Origin: Dastarcus helophoroides
Taxonomy: Eukaryota > Arthropoda > Insecta > Coleoptera > Bothrideridae
Assembly (NCBI GenBank): GCA_028583605.1
Contig: CM053331.1
Span: 39,160,283 to 39,224,282 of the forward strand
Direction: 5' to 3'
DNA length: 64,000 nucleotides
The notes beneath the pieces were generated by a model. That model saw only the letters and a program-made list of their open reading frames with translations. It ran no database searches and was not told the DNA's origin. Made by a program: the position numbers and the translations under genes. The first letter of the stretch is position 1; the number at the start of each line of letters is the position of its first letter. Shown in pieces: positions 35,091 through 47,160 of this stretch.

Positions 35091-38000
35091 ATTAGGTGGT
35101 CGAAACGCCATCAGCAAGATCAGAAATCACTTGGAACGTCCCCATTGCTTGTATCATTCCATTTTGTCATTATAATACAAAAATTTGTATACAAATCTTA
35201 TCCTGAAACAAAGAAAAATGAAAAACACAACAACACTTGATCTATGGCGTTTCGGTGGCCAGGCTCTCATTTTCTGAGAAATACTGAGGGGGCAAGATTT
35301 GTATATCAATTTTTTAAGATAATCAGGGACAGTCCGTTCCATAAGACAATTAGAACGATTTGTATAATTACCTGGTTGGTTAAAAATGACCAAACTGTTG
35401 GAATATGATCAACAGGATCAGAAATCACTCGAAAAACCCTCACTATCTGTAAGTTAATATTAGAACGTTGTAGTAAGTTAAACAATTTTTGAATCTTCTG
35501 AATTAGTAAAAGAAGGAATTGAGTGGTCGAAACGCGATCAGTAAGATCAGAAATCACTTGAAAGAGCCTCGTTATTTGCAACTTTATGTTATGACGTTAT
35601 AACACAATATTAATGATTTTTGTAACCACTTCAAAATTGGTAAAATATTCGAAATGCAATCAGCAAGATCAGAAATCACTTGGAACGTCCCCATTGCTTG
35701 TATCATTCTATTATGTCATTATCAGACTAAAGTTTGCATACAAATCTTGTTCCTTGAAACCAAGAAAAATGAAAAACACAACAACACTTGATCTATCGCG
35801 TTTCGGTAGCCAGGCTGTCATCTTCGGGGAAATACTGAGGGGATAAGATTTGTATATCAATTGTTTAAGATATCCAGGGACAGTTCTTTTCATAGGACAA
35901 TTTGAACGATTTGTACAATTACCTGATTGGTTTAAAATGGCAAAACTGTTAGAATGTGATCAACAGGATCAGAAATCACTCGAAAAAGCCTCACTATCTA
36001 TAAGTTAATATTAGAACGTTGTAGTAAGTTAAACAATTTTTGAATCTTCTGAATTAGTAAAAGAAGGAATTGAGTGGTCGAAACGCGATCAGTAAGATCA
36101 GAAATCACTTGAAAGAGCCTCGTTATTTGCAACTTTATGTTATGACGTTATAACACAATATTAATGATTTTTGTAACCACTTCAAAATTGGTAAAATATT
36201 CGAAATGCAATCAGCAAGATCAGAAATCACTTGGAACGTCCCCATTGCTTGTATCATTCTATTATGTCATTATCAGACTAAAGTTTGCATACAAATCTTG
36301 TTCCTTGAAACCAAGAAAAATGAAAAACACAACAACACTTGATCTATCGCGTTTCGGTAGCCAGGCTGTCATCTTCGGGGAAATACTGAGGGGACAAGAT
36401 TTGTATATCAATTTTTTAAGATATCCAGGGACAGTCCGTTCCATAAGACAATTAGAACGATTTGTATAATTACCTGGTTGGTTAAAAATGGCCAAACTGT
36501 TGGAATGTGATCAACAGGATCAGAAATCACTCGAAAAAGCCTCACTATCTATAAGTTAATATTAGAACGTTGTAGTAAGTTAAACAATTTTTGAATCTTC
36601 TGAATTAGTAAAAGAAGGAATTGAGTGGTCGAAACGAGATCAGTAAGATCAGAAATCACTTGAAAGAGGCTCGTTATTTGCAACTTTCTATTATGATGTT
36701 ATAACACAATATTAATGATTTTTGTAACCACTTCAAAATTGGCTAAAATGCTCGAAATGCAATCAGCAAGATCAGAAATCACTTGGAACGTCCCCATTGC
36801 TTGTATCATTCTATTATGTCATTATCAGACTAAAGTTTGCATACAAATCTTGTTCCTTGAAACCAAGAAAAATGAAAAACACAACAACACTTGATCTATC
36901 GCGTTTCGGTAGCCAGGCTGTCATCTTCGGGGAAATACTGAGGGGACAAGATTTGTATATCAATTTTTTAAGATATCCAGGGACAGTCCGTTCCATAAGA
37001 CAATTAGAACGATTTGTATAATTACCTGGTTGGTTAAAAATGGCCAAACTGTTGGAATGTGATCAACAGGATCAGAAATCACTCGAAAAAGCCTCACTAT
37101 CTATAAGTTAATATTAGAACGTTGTAGTAAGTTGAACAATATTTGAATCATCTGAATTAGTAAAAGAAGGAATTGAGTGGTCGAAACGCGATCAGTAAGA
37201 TCAGAAATCACTTGAAAGAGGCTCGTTAATTGCAACTTTCTGTTATTACGTTATAACACAATATTAATGATTTTTGTAACCACTTGAATGCTTAAAAATT
37301 GGTAAAATGTTTGAAATGCAATCAGCAAGATCAGAAATCACTTGGAACGTCCCCATTGCTTGTATCATTCTATTATGTCATTATCAGACTAAAGTTTGCA
37401 TACAAATCTTGTTCCTTGAAACCAAGAAAAATGAAAAACACAACAACCCTTGATCTATCGCGTTTCGGTAGCCAGGCTGTCATCTTCGGAGAAATACTGA
37501 GGGGGCAAGATTTGTATATCAATTTTTTAAGATAATCAGGGACAGTCCGTTCCATAAGACAATTAGAACGATTTGTATAATTACCTGGTTGGTTAAAAAT
37601 GACCAAACTGTTGGAATATGATCAACAGGATCAGAAATCACTCGAAAAACCCTCACTATCTGTAAGTTAATATTAGAACGTTGTAGTAAGTTAAACAATT
37701 TTTGAATCTTCTGAATTAGTAAAAGAAGGAATTGAGTGGTCGAAACGCGATCAGTAAGATCAGAAATCACTTGAAAGAGCCTCGTTATTTGCAACTTTAT
37801 GTTATGACGTTATAACACAATATTAATGATTTTTGTAACCACTTCAAAATTGGTAAAATATTCGAAATGCAATCAGCAAGATCAGAAATCACTTGGAACG
37901 TCCCCATTGCTTGTATCATTCTATTATGTCATTATCAGACTAAAGTTTGCATACAAATCTTGTTCCTTGAAACCAAGAAAAATGAAAAACACAACAACAC

Positions 38001-38450
38001 TTGATCTATCGCGTTTCGGTGGCCAGGCTATCATTTTCTGAGAAATACTAAGGGGAGAAGATTTGTATATTAATTTTTTAAGATATCCAGGGACAGTCCG
38101 TTCCATAAGACAATTAGAACGATTTGTATAATTACCTGGTTGGTTAAAAATGGCCAAACTGTTGGAATGTGATCAACAGGATCAGAAATCACTCGAAAAA
38201 GCCTCACTATCTATAAGTTAATATTAGAACGTTGTAGTAAGTTGAACAATATTTGAATCATCTGAATTAGTAAAAGAAGGAATTGAGTGGTCGAAACGCG
38301 ATCAGTAAGATCAGAAATCAGTTGGGAGAGCTGCGTTATTTGTTCTATTATGACATTATAACACAATATTAATGATTTTTGTAACCACTTGAATGCTTAA
38401 AAATTGGTAAAATGTTTGAAATGCAATCAGCAAGATCAGAAATCGTTTGA
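35091..38450. repeat. 551-bp higher-order satellite with a captured foldback element
   Basis: The landmark TCACTTGGAACGTCCCC occurs six times (35,128, 35,677, 36,228, 36,780, 37,339, 37,890), steps 549-559 bp. Each unit consists of satellite monomers plus a ~170-bp foldback-family segment (CAAATCTTGTTCCTTGAAACC, CGTTTCGGTAGCCAGGCTGT, AAGATATCCAGGGACAGT) inserted at the same point (after TGTCATTAT). The insertion therefore preceded the amplification. Frames of ~77 codons repeated in every unit derive from this segment and are not genes. Confidence 0.93.
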
Positions 38451-38469
38451 AATACTTCAAAGACGACCT

Positions 38470-39050
38470 CGTATTTATAGGCTTCCGGTTTTTTAGAACG
38501 GAATCCGTACAGATAATCGCTTCATGAATTGTAACACTTTATTTCGAAATTGATTTCGGAAGACTACAATTATAATTCACTTAACTATCCGGGTAACCAA
38601 CTAACCTGACTATCAACTGACTCACTGTCAACTAACTCACTGTTCAATTAACTGACTGAGGGAAAGACGACCGCGTATTTATAGGCTTCCGGTTTTTTAG
38701 AACAGAATCCGTACAGATAATCGCTTCATTAATTGTAACACTTTATTTCCAAATTGATTTCGGAAGACTACAATTATAATTCACTTAACTATCCGGGTCA
38801 CTAACTAACCTGACTATCAACTGACTCACGTCAACTGACTCACTGTTTAATTACCTGACTGAGAGAAAGACGACCGCGTATTTATAGGCTTCCGGTTTTC
38901 TAGAACGGAATCCGTACAGATAATCGCTTGCAGAAACATCTAGAGCGTTTATCTGCGTATGGTTCATTATCGCGGCCGCTTCCCATTATCAAATTTTTCT
39001 AGAGAATTCCTTACTAATAAAAATTTTAAAACTACATTTTGTTACAATAT
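38470..39050 (-). mobile_element. LTR- or promoter-like repeat, partial tandem copies
   Basis: Three promoter-like blocks (CCGCGTATTTATAGGCTTCC near 38,485, 38,668 and 38,876) with two intervening bodies holding TGTAACACTTTATTTC (AATAAA on the minus strand), the (A)CTGACTCACTGTCAACT short repeats, and TTCCGGTTTTCTAGAACGG. The last copy continues through GAGCGTTTATCTGCG and CTAGAGAATTCC to about 39,050. Minus-strand order: HSE-like TTCTAGAA, TATAAATA, TCAGTC/TCAGTT about 28 bases on, AATAAA. It ends about 270 bp before the next exon. Confidence 0.6.
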
Positions 39051-39320
39051 TAATTTGTATTATTATTGTTATATTATAATTAGAATATTAGTGAACAGTC
39101 ACTTTTATATTCCTAATGACTTGGAAAGCTCCCTGTTATCACACAATGACAGATGATGATGAATTAATGAGTTGATGAGTTCAAAAAAAATGCAATTTGA
39201 TCCAAATACCTATTCAAATACAATTAAGACGTTCTATGTAATAAATTTAGATTCTTATGCTTCAAAATTGTCATACTTTTAAGAGAAAAAGTTCTTAACA
39301 GATTGGTGTCATTTTCTCAG

Positions 39321-39431
39321 GTGTTCCCTCCCACATGTACGGGACTTACAGGCAGCTGAACACGGGGAGTAGAAGCTCGTCTCCAGAGTTGCCCTTTTAC
39401 ACACCTCCGGATTCTCCATCGGCGATAAACG
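39321..39431 (+). CDS. Muscle Ig protein, exon l: linker after Ig 7
   Basis: 111-bp exon between GTCATTTTCTCAG and a strong ACG|GTAAGT. It enters and leaves in phase 1, exactly what exon k requires, and encodes GVPSHMYGTYRQLNTGSRS and PFYTPPDSPSAIN. Composition (Ser, Pro, Tyr) matches the linker exons upstream. It stands in an island of unique sequence between two satellite blocks, which supports its being under selection. The next exon in this frame is not seen in the window unless it lies beyond 64 kb. Confidence 0.8.
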
Positions 39432-40180
39432 GTAAGTAAATCTATCATTAAATTTCGATAACGATCTCTAATCAATGCCTCCAAATAAACCTGATTCTTG
39501 CGAAATAACACGTCGCTCCTGGGTACGCCCATGCGTTGGTTGTGTTGTTCACGTACCGTGACTCCAGGTTATTAAGCCGCAGATGCGCTGACCGCTAATC
39601 ACCACAATTGATCGCTCGGTAACGATATTAATCGCCTTTCCTTGTACCACATACAATTGAATAAATAAATCTACTTATGCTCAAGTGATTCCAATGCTAC
39701 TATTTTTAGTTGCATTTTGTAATTTAGAGCGTATGGAAATGCCACTCGCTTGCCAAACGGTACTTAATATAGTGTAATTTCAGAATGCCCCTTATTTTTA
39801 ACTTGACTTACTCGATTGATGAGTTATGGGAAATCAAGTACAAAGTTGATTAGAAAAAGAGAATTGAATGATTGACGCTTTTTCATGCTTTCTCGTGGTA
39901 GGTTTACCATTGCAAGAATACTAATATGCCTTAGCCTCATAATGACTATGATCACTATTATCAAATATTTAGTAGAATTGAAGCCAAAACCATATTGTTG
40001 ATTCCATTAAAATTCATATTAGTCGACAATTCCCTGAAATGTCGCTCCACAACTCGATAACATTATAAAAATTATAAGCAATTAATAATGAAGCCTTCTT
40101 CTATTACTGTACGTCAACCAGAATTCAATTGTTACATTAACGCAGTAGTAAGTGGAATCCTTACGCTGTTACACTTTCGA
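39432..40180 (+). other. Unique intronic sequence
   Basis: Non-repetitive and of mixed composition. No further exon could be supported. It may hold regulatory sequence for the internal promoter that follows. Confidence 0.5.
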
Positions 40181-40623
40181 GAGTTCAGTTGCATTAAACC
40201 GAGGAAATCGCGAGCTACGCCACTGAGTTAGCGCCGACACAGAATCCGGCGCGCGTATCATATACCACCAGGTCTTAAAATAGCACCCAAGCGGTACCGT
40301 TTCCATCCGAAGGGGACCCCACCATCACTCGGGACACCACCACGACGGGAGAGCTCGCCGCAGATGGTGCATTCATTGCTCGCAATACGCAAACGAACGT
40401 CGTCTTGGTGTAGAGATCTCGGGGATGATGACTTAACTTTCTGCTAATTGACGCCGTGACAGGCAACGAACCGTGATACTACAGACTAGTCAATAGATAA
40501 ATTAATTACTCTTTCTCTCTAATAAACTCATTTTCTCATTTAGTGTTGTGTTTTGTGCTTAGTGCTATTATCGCTATTTATTATTATTTTTATCGAATAA
40601 TCTGAGATTTTGTGGTGACGAAA
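40181..40623 (+). promoter_or_regulatory. Putative internal promoter and 5' UTR
   Basis: A GC-richer island (40,190-40,480) in an AT-rich setting precedes the alternative start exon. TTCAGTT at 40,184-40,190 matches the arthropod initiator; I see no clear TATA box or downstream element. An in-frame TGA at 40,603 and many earlier stops show that the stretch just before the ATG is untranslated. The exact start site is a guess. Confidence 0.35.
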
Positions 40624-40780
40624 ATGAATCGACAAGTACAGCAAACGTCTCAGAAGCAGCAGCAGCAGCAGCAACAGCAGCAACAGACCCAGCAGCAATC
40701 GCAACAAACGATGCAGTCGCAGCAAAGGGTCACTAGAACCGAACAGCACGTAACTCGACAAGTCACAGGTCATACCACAG
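40624..40780 (+). CDS. Alternative Gln-rich first exon of the same or next gene
   Basis: ATG in a good insect context (AAAATGAA) with an in-frame TGA 21 bases upstream. It encodes 52 residues: MNRQVQQTSQK, a Gln tract (CAG/CAA mixed, about 27 Gln in 35 residues), then RVTRTEQHVTRQVTGHTTG. The donor ACAG|GTTAGA leaves in phase 1, the same phase as exon l, so both could splice to one downstream acceptor. That is the expected layout of a shorter isoform from an internal promoter, common in titin-family genes. The alternative is the first exon of a separate gene. No downstream exon is found before the window ends, so its intron is at least 23 kb. Confidence 0.65.
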
Positions 40781-41219
40781 GTTAGAATTCGTGTTCAATT
40801 TTTTTAACACTGTCACATTTTAAAGCCGGAACGCTAGCTTCAAAACCAACAAATCAAATTTTAAAATCAACAAATTGACTATCAAGCTTGAACATTTTCA
40901 TTGGAAATACGCGATCGAGAACATTCAAAATCATTACTGATCCCTAGTGTAAGGAATCTATTTTTCTGATCACTTTGGATGACCATCTTTATCTAAAAAA
41001 TAATGTTAGGGTTAAAAATTTTAATGCACTAAGAATTGTAAGATTTTGGTCTAAATTTTGACTTTCCTGATACTTTCAAAAATCATCGGAAAGACAAGCT
41101 GCGACCATCAGAATTAATGAAGCTTCATCTGAACTGATGTAATGAGATTTATAATAAGTCTGGTACGCCTAAGTATTTTTGGATGTCCTCGATTGTATAA
41201 AAAACGGCTAAGTGGCCAA
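40781..41219 (+). other. Start of a second giant intron, unique sequence
   Basis: No feature recognised; grades into the satellite near 41,220. Confidence 0.5.
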
Positions 41220-42010
41220 AACGCAATTTACAAGATCAGAAATTACTTAAAAAATTCCAGGGTTTATTACATTACGACATTATTTAACAATTTGATTCTA
41301 TCATCTTAAGAAACAACCAGATGACTAACATATGAACAAGGAAAAGTCAAAAATGTTGTAGAGGAAATGTTAGTTTGCTCTGTATTGATCTACAAGATCA
41401 GAAATCACTTAAAAAATCCCAGGGTTTATTACATTACGACATTATTTAACAATTTGATTCTATTATCTTAAGAAACATCCAAATGACTAACACATGAACA
41501 AGGAAAAGTCAAAAATGTTGTAGAGGAAATGTTAGTTTGCTCTGTATTGATCTACAAGATCAGAAATCACTTAAAAAATCCCAGGGTTTATTACATTACG
41601 ACATTATTTAACAATTTGATTCTATTATCTTAAGAAACATCCAAATGACTAACACATGAACAAGGAAAATTAAAAAATGTTTTAGAGGAAATGTTAGTTT
41701 GCTCTGTATTGATCTACAAGATCAGAAATCACTTAAAAAATCCCAGGGTTTATTACATTACGACATTATTTAACAATTTGATTCTACTATCTTAAGAAAC
41801 ATCCAAATGACTAACACATGAACAAGGAAAAGTCAAAAATGTTGTAGAGGAAATGTTAGTTTGCTCTGTATTGATCTACAAGATCAGAAATCACTTAAAA
41901 AATCCCAGGGTTTATTACATTATGACATTATTTGACAATTTAATTCTATTATCTTAAAAAAAACCAGATGACTATAAACAAGGGAAAATCAAAGATTCTT
42001 TAGAGGAAAT
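41220..42010. repeat. GATCAGAAATCAC satellite, 162-bp monomer form
   Basis: GATCTACAAGATCAGAAATC recurs at 41,387, 41,549, 41,711 and 41,873, exactly 162 bp apart, with nearly identical bodies (CCCAGGGTTTATTACATTAC, TAGAGGAAATGTTAGTTTGC). A diverged unit lies at each end. This is the most homogeneous single-monomer form of the family in the window. Confidence 0.95.
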
Positions 42011-45000
42011 ATTAGTTTGCTCTATACTGATCCAGGGACAATTAAACCTCCTTCTGATTTCGGATCTTTCTGATTCCTAAAACGGTCATCGAGTACTCAA
42101 TATGCAACCTACAAAATCAAAAAACGCTTAGAGAATATTACCATTTCAATTAAATGAGTGTAGGGGCATTTTAAACAATTTTGAAAAAATTTTGGATATT
42201 CTTAAACGCTCAGAAATAATTCTTCAGCTGGTGAATGATCTACAAGATCAAAAGAAATTCCCAAATTGGACGTAGTATGAATCTCAACTATGTTTAAAGA
42301 TTTTTTGATATCTCTGATTAAGAAGCCATCACAGGGTCTAATTTTGACAAATAAGATCAGAAAACGTTTCGCCCACCATCGTAGGGGGCTTCTTCAGGAA
42401 CAAAGAAAAGAAACAATAAATGAAAAGAGAAATATAAGGCAATATGCAAAAATGAAAGAATGAAAAGGCCAATTTCAAAACATCAGAGCACTTAAAAAAA
42501 ATTTAATTTTAAGATCAGAAATCACTTTAATGATTCCTGTTACTGATAACCTTCTTCTAGAACTTTAACAAACACTGTTAAAGGTTTTGAATCCTTTAAA
42601 TCACTTAAAGAGTGATCAGGTGACAAAAGTGTCAGCAAAAATATTTTAAAAAGTCATATATGTGATCAATAAGATCAGAAAACACCGGAAATTGATATTC
42701 CTTTTTTATATATCGTGTTAACACACTAATAAACAATATATAAACATTGGAATATACGCAATTGCTGATAGTTCATCGACAAATCAAAATTAAGTCAAAG
42801 ATCAGAAATCGCTCGACGGATTCATCCTATTTTGAACAGTTATTTATAAACGATGAGAAACAATGTTAAAACTTTTTGAATTCCTACACCTTCTTAAGAA
42901 GCCATCAAGCGACTAAAGTATCATCAAATAAGTCGAAAAATTCATAGAGAAAGTCAAAAATTGATCTCTGCATATGATCAATTAGATCAGAAAACACCTT
43001 AAGTATTTTTGACAATATTCTGTTTCTTTTTAAATTTTTGAGAAAGAATACAGTTCCTAAACATCTTCGATTTGCTAAGAGGTCACTGGCTTATCAAAAA
43101 TTTATTTTTGAGATCAGAAATCGCTTTAAGGATTCCTGTTACTAATAACCTTCTTCTAGAACTTAAAGAAACACTGTTAAAGGTTTTGAATCCTTTGAAT
43201 CAGTTAAAAAGTGATCGGGTGACAAAAGTATCAGCAAAAAGATTTTAACAAGTCATACATGTGATTAATAAGATCAGAAAACACCGGAAATTGATATTTC
43301 CTTTTTTATATATCCTGTTGACACACTAATAAACAATATTAAAGCATTGGAATACACGCAATTGCTGATAGTTCATCGCCAAATCAAAATTAAATCAAAG
43401 ATCAGAAATCATTTGAAGGATTGGTCTTATTCCAAACATTTATTTATAAAAGATGAGAAACAATGTTAAAACTTTTTGAAAACTTTTACATTCTTCAGAA
43501 GCCATCAAGCGACTAAAATATCAGCAACAAGGTCAAAAAATTCCTAGAAAGAGTCAATAATTGATCTCCCCAATACGATCAATTAGATCAGAAAATACCT
43601 CAATTGAGTATTTTTTTGAAACATTTTGTTTTTTTAAATAATGAATAAAGAACGCAGTTTTTAAACATCTTCGATTTGCTAAGAGGTCACTGGCTTATCA
43701 AAAATTTATTTTTGAGATCAGAAATCGCTTTAAGGATTCCTGTTACTAATAACCTTCTTCTAGAACTTAAAGAAACACTGTTAAAGGTTTTGAATCCTTT
43801 GAATCACTTAAAAAGTGATCGGGTGACAAAAGTATCAGTAAAAAGATTTTAACAAGTCATACATGCGATCAATAAGATCAGAAAACACCGGAAATTGATA
43901 TTTTCTTTTTTATATATCCTGTTGACACACTAATAAACAATATTAAAGCATTGGAATACATGCAATTGCTGATAGTTCATCACCAAACCAAAATTAAATC
44001 AAAGATCAGAAATCATTTGAAGGATTGGTCTTATTTCAAACATTTATTTATAAAAGATGAGAAACAATGTTAAAACTTTTTGAAAACTTTTACATTCTTC
44101 AGAAGCCATCAAGCGACTAAAGTATCAGCAACAAGGTCAAAAAATTCCTAGAAAGAGTCAATAATTGATCTCCCCAATACGATCAATTAGATCAGAAAAT
44201 ACCTCAATTGAGTATTTTTTTGAAACATTTTGTTTTTTTAAATAATGAATAAAGAACGCAGTTTTTAAACATCTTCAATTTGCTAAGAGGTTACTAGCTT
44301 ATCAAAAATTTAATTTTGAGATCAGAAATCGCTTTAATGATTGCTGTTACTAATAACTTTCTTCTAGAACTTTAAAAAAGACTGTTGAAGGTTTTGAATC
44401 CTTTGAATCACTTAAAAAGTGATCGGGTGACAAAAGTATCAGCAAAAAGATTTTAACAAGTCATACATGTGATTAATAAGATCAGAAAACACCGGAAATT
44501 GATATTTCTTTTTTTATATATCCTGTTGACACACTAATAAACAATATTGAAGCATTGGAATATACGCAATTGCTGATAGTTCATCGCCAAATCAAAATTA
44601 AATCAAAGATCAGAAATCATTTGAAGGATTGGTCTTATTCCAAACATTTATTTATAAAAGATGAGAAACAATGTTAAAGCTTTTTGAAAACTTTTACATT
44701 CTTCAGAAGCCATCAAGCGACTAAAATATCAGCAACAAGGTCAAAAAATTCCTAGAAAGAGTCAATAATTGATCTCCCGAATACGATCAATTGGATCAGA
44801 AAATACCTCAATTGAGTATTTTTTTGAACATTTAGTTTTTTAAATTATTAAAGAGGAATAGAATTTCTAAACATTGATATCATTGTTAAAAAAAGCCATA
44901 AGCTGACTAAAATATCACCAATAAGATCAGAAAACTCCTATAGAGAGTCAATAATTGATCTTTGAATGCGATTAGATCAGAAAACACCAGAAATAAGTAT

Positions 45001-47160
45001 TTTATTTATAGCATTCTCTTCTGAGATTAACAAGGAAGTTCAAAGTTTTCAAACATCTTTCATTTGTCAATAAGTCACTAGCTTATCGAAAATTTAATTT
45101 TGAGATCAGAAATCGCTTTAAGCATTTCTTTTAATCATGATTTTCTTCCAGAACCTTAAGGAACATTGTTAAAGGTTTTGAATCTCCCTAATTAGCTATT
45201 ATCCAATTAAGTGACAAAAATGCCATTAACAATATTTAAAAAATTTATATATGTGATCAATAAGATCAGAAAATACCCTCAGAAAGGTCAGAAAAGACAG
45301 AAATCGTCGGAAATTGATATTTTATTTACACTATCCTGTTGATACACTAATAAACAATATTAAGCGTTCGAATATACGCAATCTGATGATAGTTCATCGT
45401 CTAATCAAAATTAAATCGAAGATCAGAAATCGCTCGACGGATTCATCCTATTTTGAACAGTTATTTATAAACGATGAGAAACTATGTTAAAGCTTTTTGA
45501 ATGCACATAGTTGTTCAAGAAGCCATCAACCAACTAAAATATCACCAATAAGATCAGAAAACTCCTATAGAGAGTCAATAATTGATCTTTGAATGCGATT
45601 AGATCAGAAAACACCAGAAATGAGTATTTTATTTATAGCATTCTCTTCTGAGATTAACAAGGAAGTTCAAAGTTTTCAAACATCTTCGATTTGTTAACAA
45701 GTCACTAGCTTATCGAAAATTTAATTTTGAGATCAGAAATCGCTTTAAGCATTTCTTTTAATCATTATTTTCTTTCTGAACCTTAAAGAACATTGTTAAA
45801 GGTTTTGAATCCCCCGAATTAGTTAAAATCCAATTAAGCTACAAAAATACCAATAACAAAATTTAAAAAATTCATATATGTGGTCAATAAGATCAGAGAA
45901 TACCCTCAGAAAGGTCAGAAAAGACAGAAATCGTCGGAAATTGATATTTTATCTACACTATCCTGTTGATACACTAATAAACAATATTAAAGCGTTTAAA
46001 TATACGCAATCAGCTGATAGTTTATCGTCTAATCAAAATTAAATCAAAGATCAGAAATCGCTCGACGGATTCATCCTATTTTGAACAGTTATTTATAAAC
46101 GATGAGAAACTGTGTTAAAGCTTTTTGAATGCACATAGTTGTTCAAGAAGCCATCAACCAACTAAAATATCACCAATAAGATCAGAAAACTCCTATAGAG
46201 AGTCAATAATTGATCTTTGAATGCGATTACATCAGAAAACGCCAGAAATGAGTATTTTATTTATAGCACTCTCTTCTGAGATTAACAAGGAAGTTCAAAG
46301 TTTTCAAACATCTTCTATTTGTCAACAAGTCACTAGCTTATCAAAAATTTAATTTTGAGATCAGAAATCGCTTTAAGCATTTCTTTTAATCATGATTTTG
46401 TTCCAGAACCTTAAGGAACATTGTTAAAGGTTTTGAATCCTCCGAATTAGTTAAAATTGAATTAAGTGACAAAAATGCCATTAACAATATTTAAAAAATT
46501 TATATATGTGATCAATAAGATCAGAAAATACCCTCAGAAAGGTCAGAAACGACAGAAATCGCCGGAAATTGATATTTTATTTACACTGTCCTGTTGATAC
46601 ACTAATAAACAATATTAAAGCGTTTAAATATACGCAATCTGCTGATAGTTCATCGTCTAATCAAAATTAAATTAAAGATCAGAAATCGCTCGACGGATTC
46701 ATCCTATTTTGAACAGTTATTCATAAACGATGAGAAACTATGTTAAAGCTTTTTGAATGCATATAGTTGTTTAAGAAGCCATTAACCAAATAAAATGTCA
46801 CCAATAAGATAAGAAAGAAAGTCAATAATTGATCTTTGAATGCGATCAGTTAGATCAGACAACACCAGAAATGGGTGTTTTATTTACAAAATCTATTTTT
46901 AGATTTATAAAGAAGATTTAAGTTTCCAAACATCTCTAGCAGGTTATCAGCTTATCAAAAATTCAATTTTAAGATCAGAAATCGCTTGAAGGGTACCTTT
47001 GATTCATAACATTTGTTTTTATTACCTTTAGGGAATAGTTTCCAAAGTTTTGAATCCTTCTAAACGCTTAAAAAGCCACCAGTTGATAAAAATATCGCCA
47101 ACAAGATTAAAAAATTGATAGATTTAATAATTGCTCTCTGAGTGAGATCAATAAGATCAG
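42011..47160. repeat. GATCAGAAATCGC satellite, 604-628-bp higher-order form
   Basis: The landmark TTGAGATCAGAAATCGCTTT is found near 43,109, 43,713, 44,317, 45,101, 45,728 and 46,356: steps of 604, 604, 784, 627 and 628 bp. Each unit has four or five boxes of two kinds, GATCAGAAATCGC and GATCAGAAAACACC. The 604-bp and 627-bp forms are two related higher-order variants separated by a longer hybrid unit. A retroelement fragment (42,361-42,406) lies in the left part. Confidence 0.9.
42361..42406 (-). ncRNA. Hammerhead-like core, second copy
   Basis: Minus strand: GUUC, CUGAAGA, A, GCCC...GGGC, GAAACGUU. Same as the copy at 5,493 but with the conserved CGAAAC intact. Past GUU the sequence is satellite (TTCTGATC), so stem I cannot form here; the boundary between element and satellite falls close to the predicted cleavage position. 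Confidence 0.4.

Noticed and set aside
35001..38157. Series of ~77-91-codon frames on both strands, repeated every 551 bp
   Set aside because: They are identical products of the higher-order repeat and the captured foldback element, with no domain similarity.
40540..40773. Leu-rich minus-strand frame
   Set aside because: Antisense of the Gln tract in the alternative first exon.
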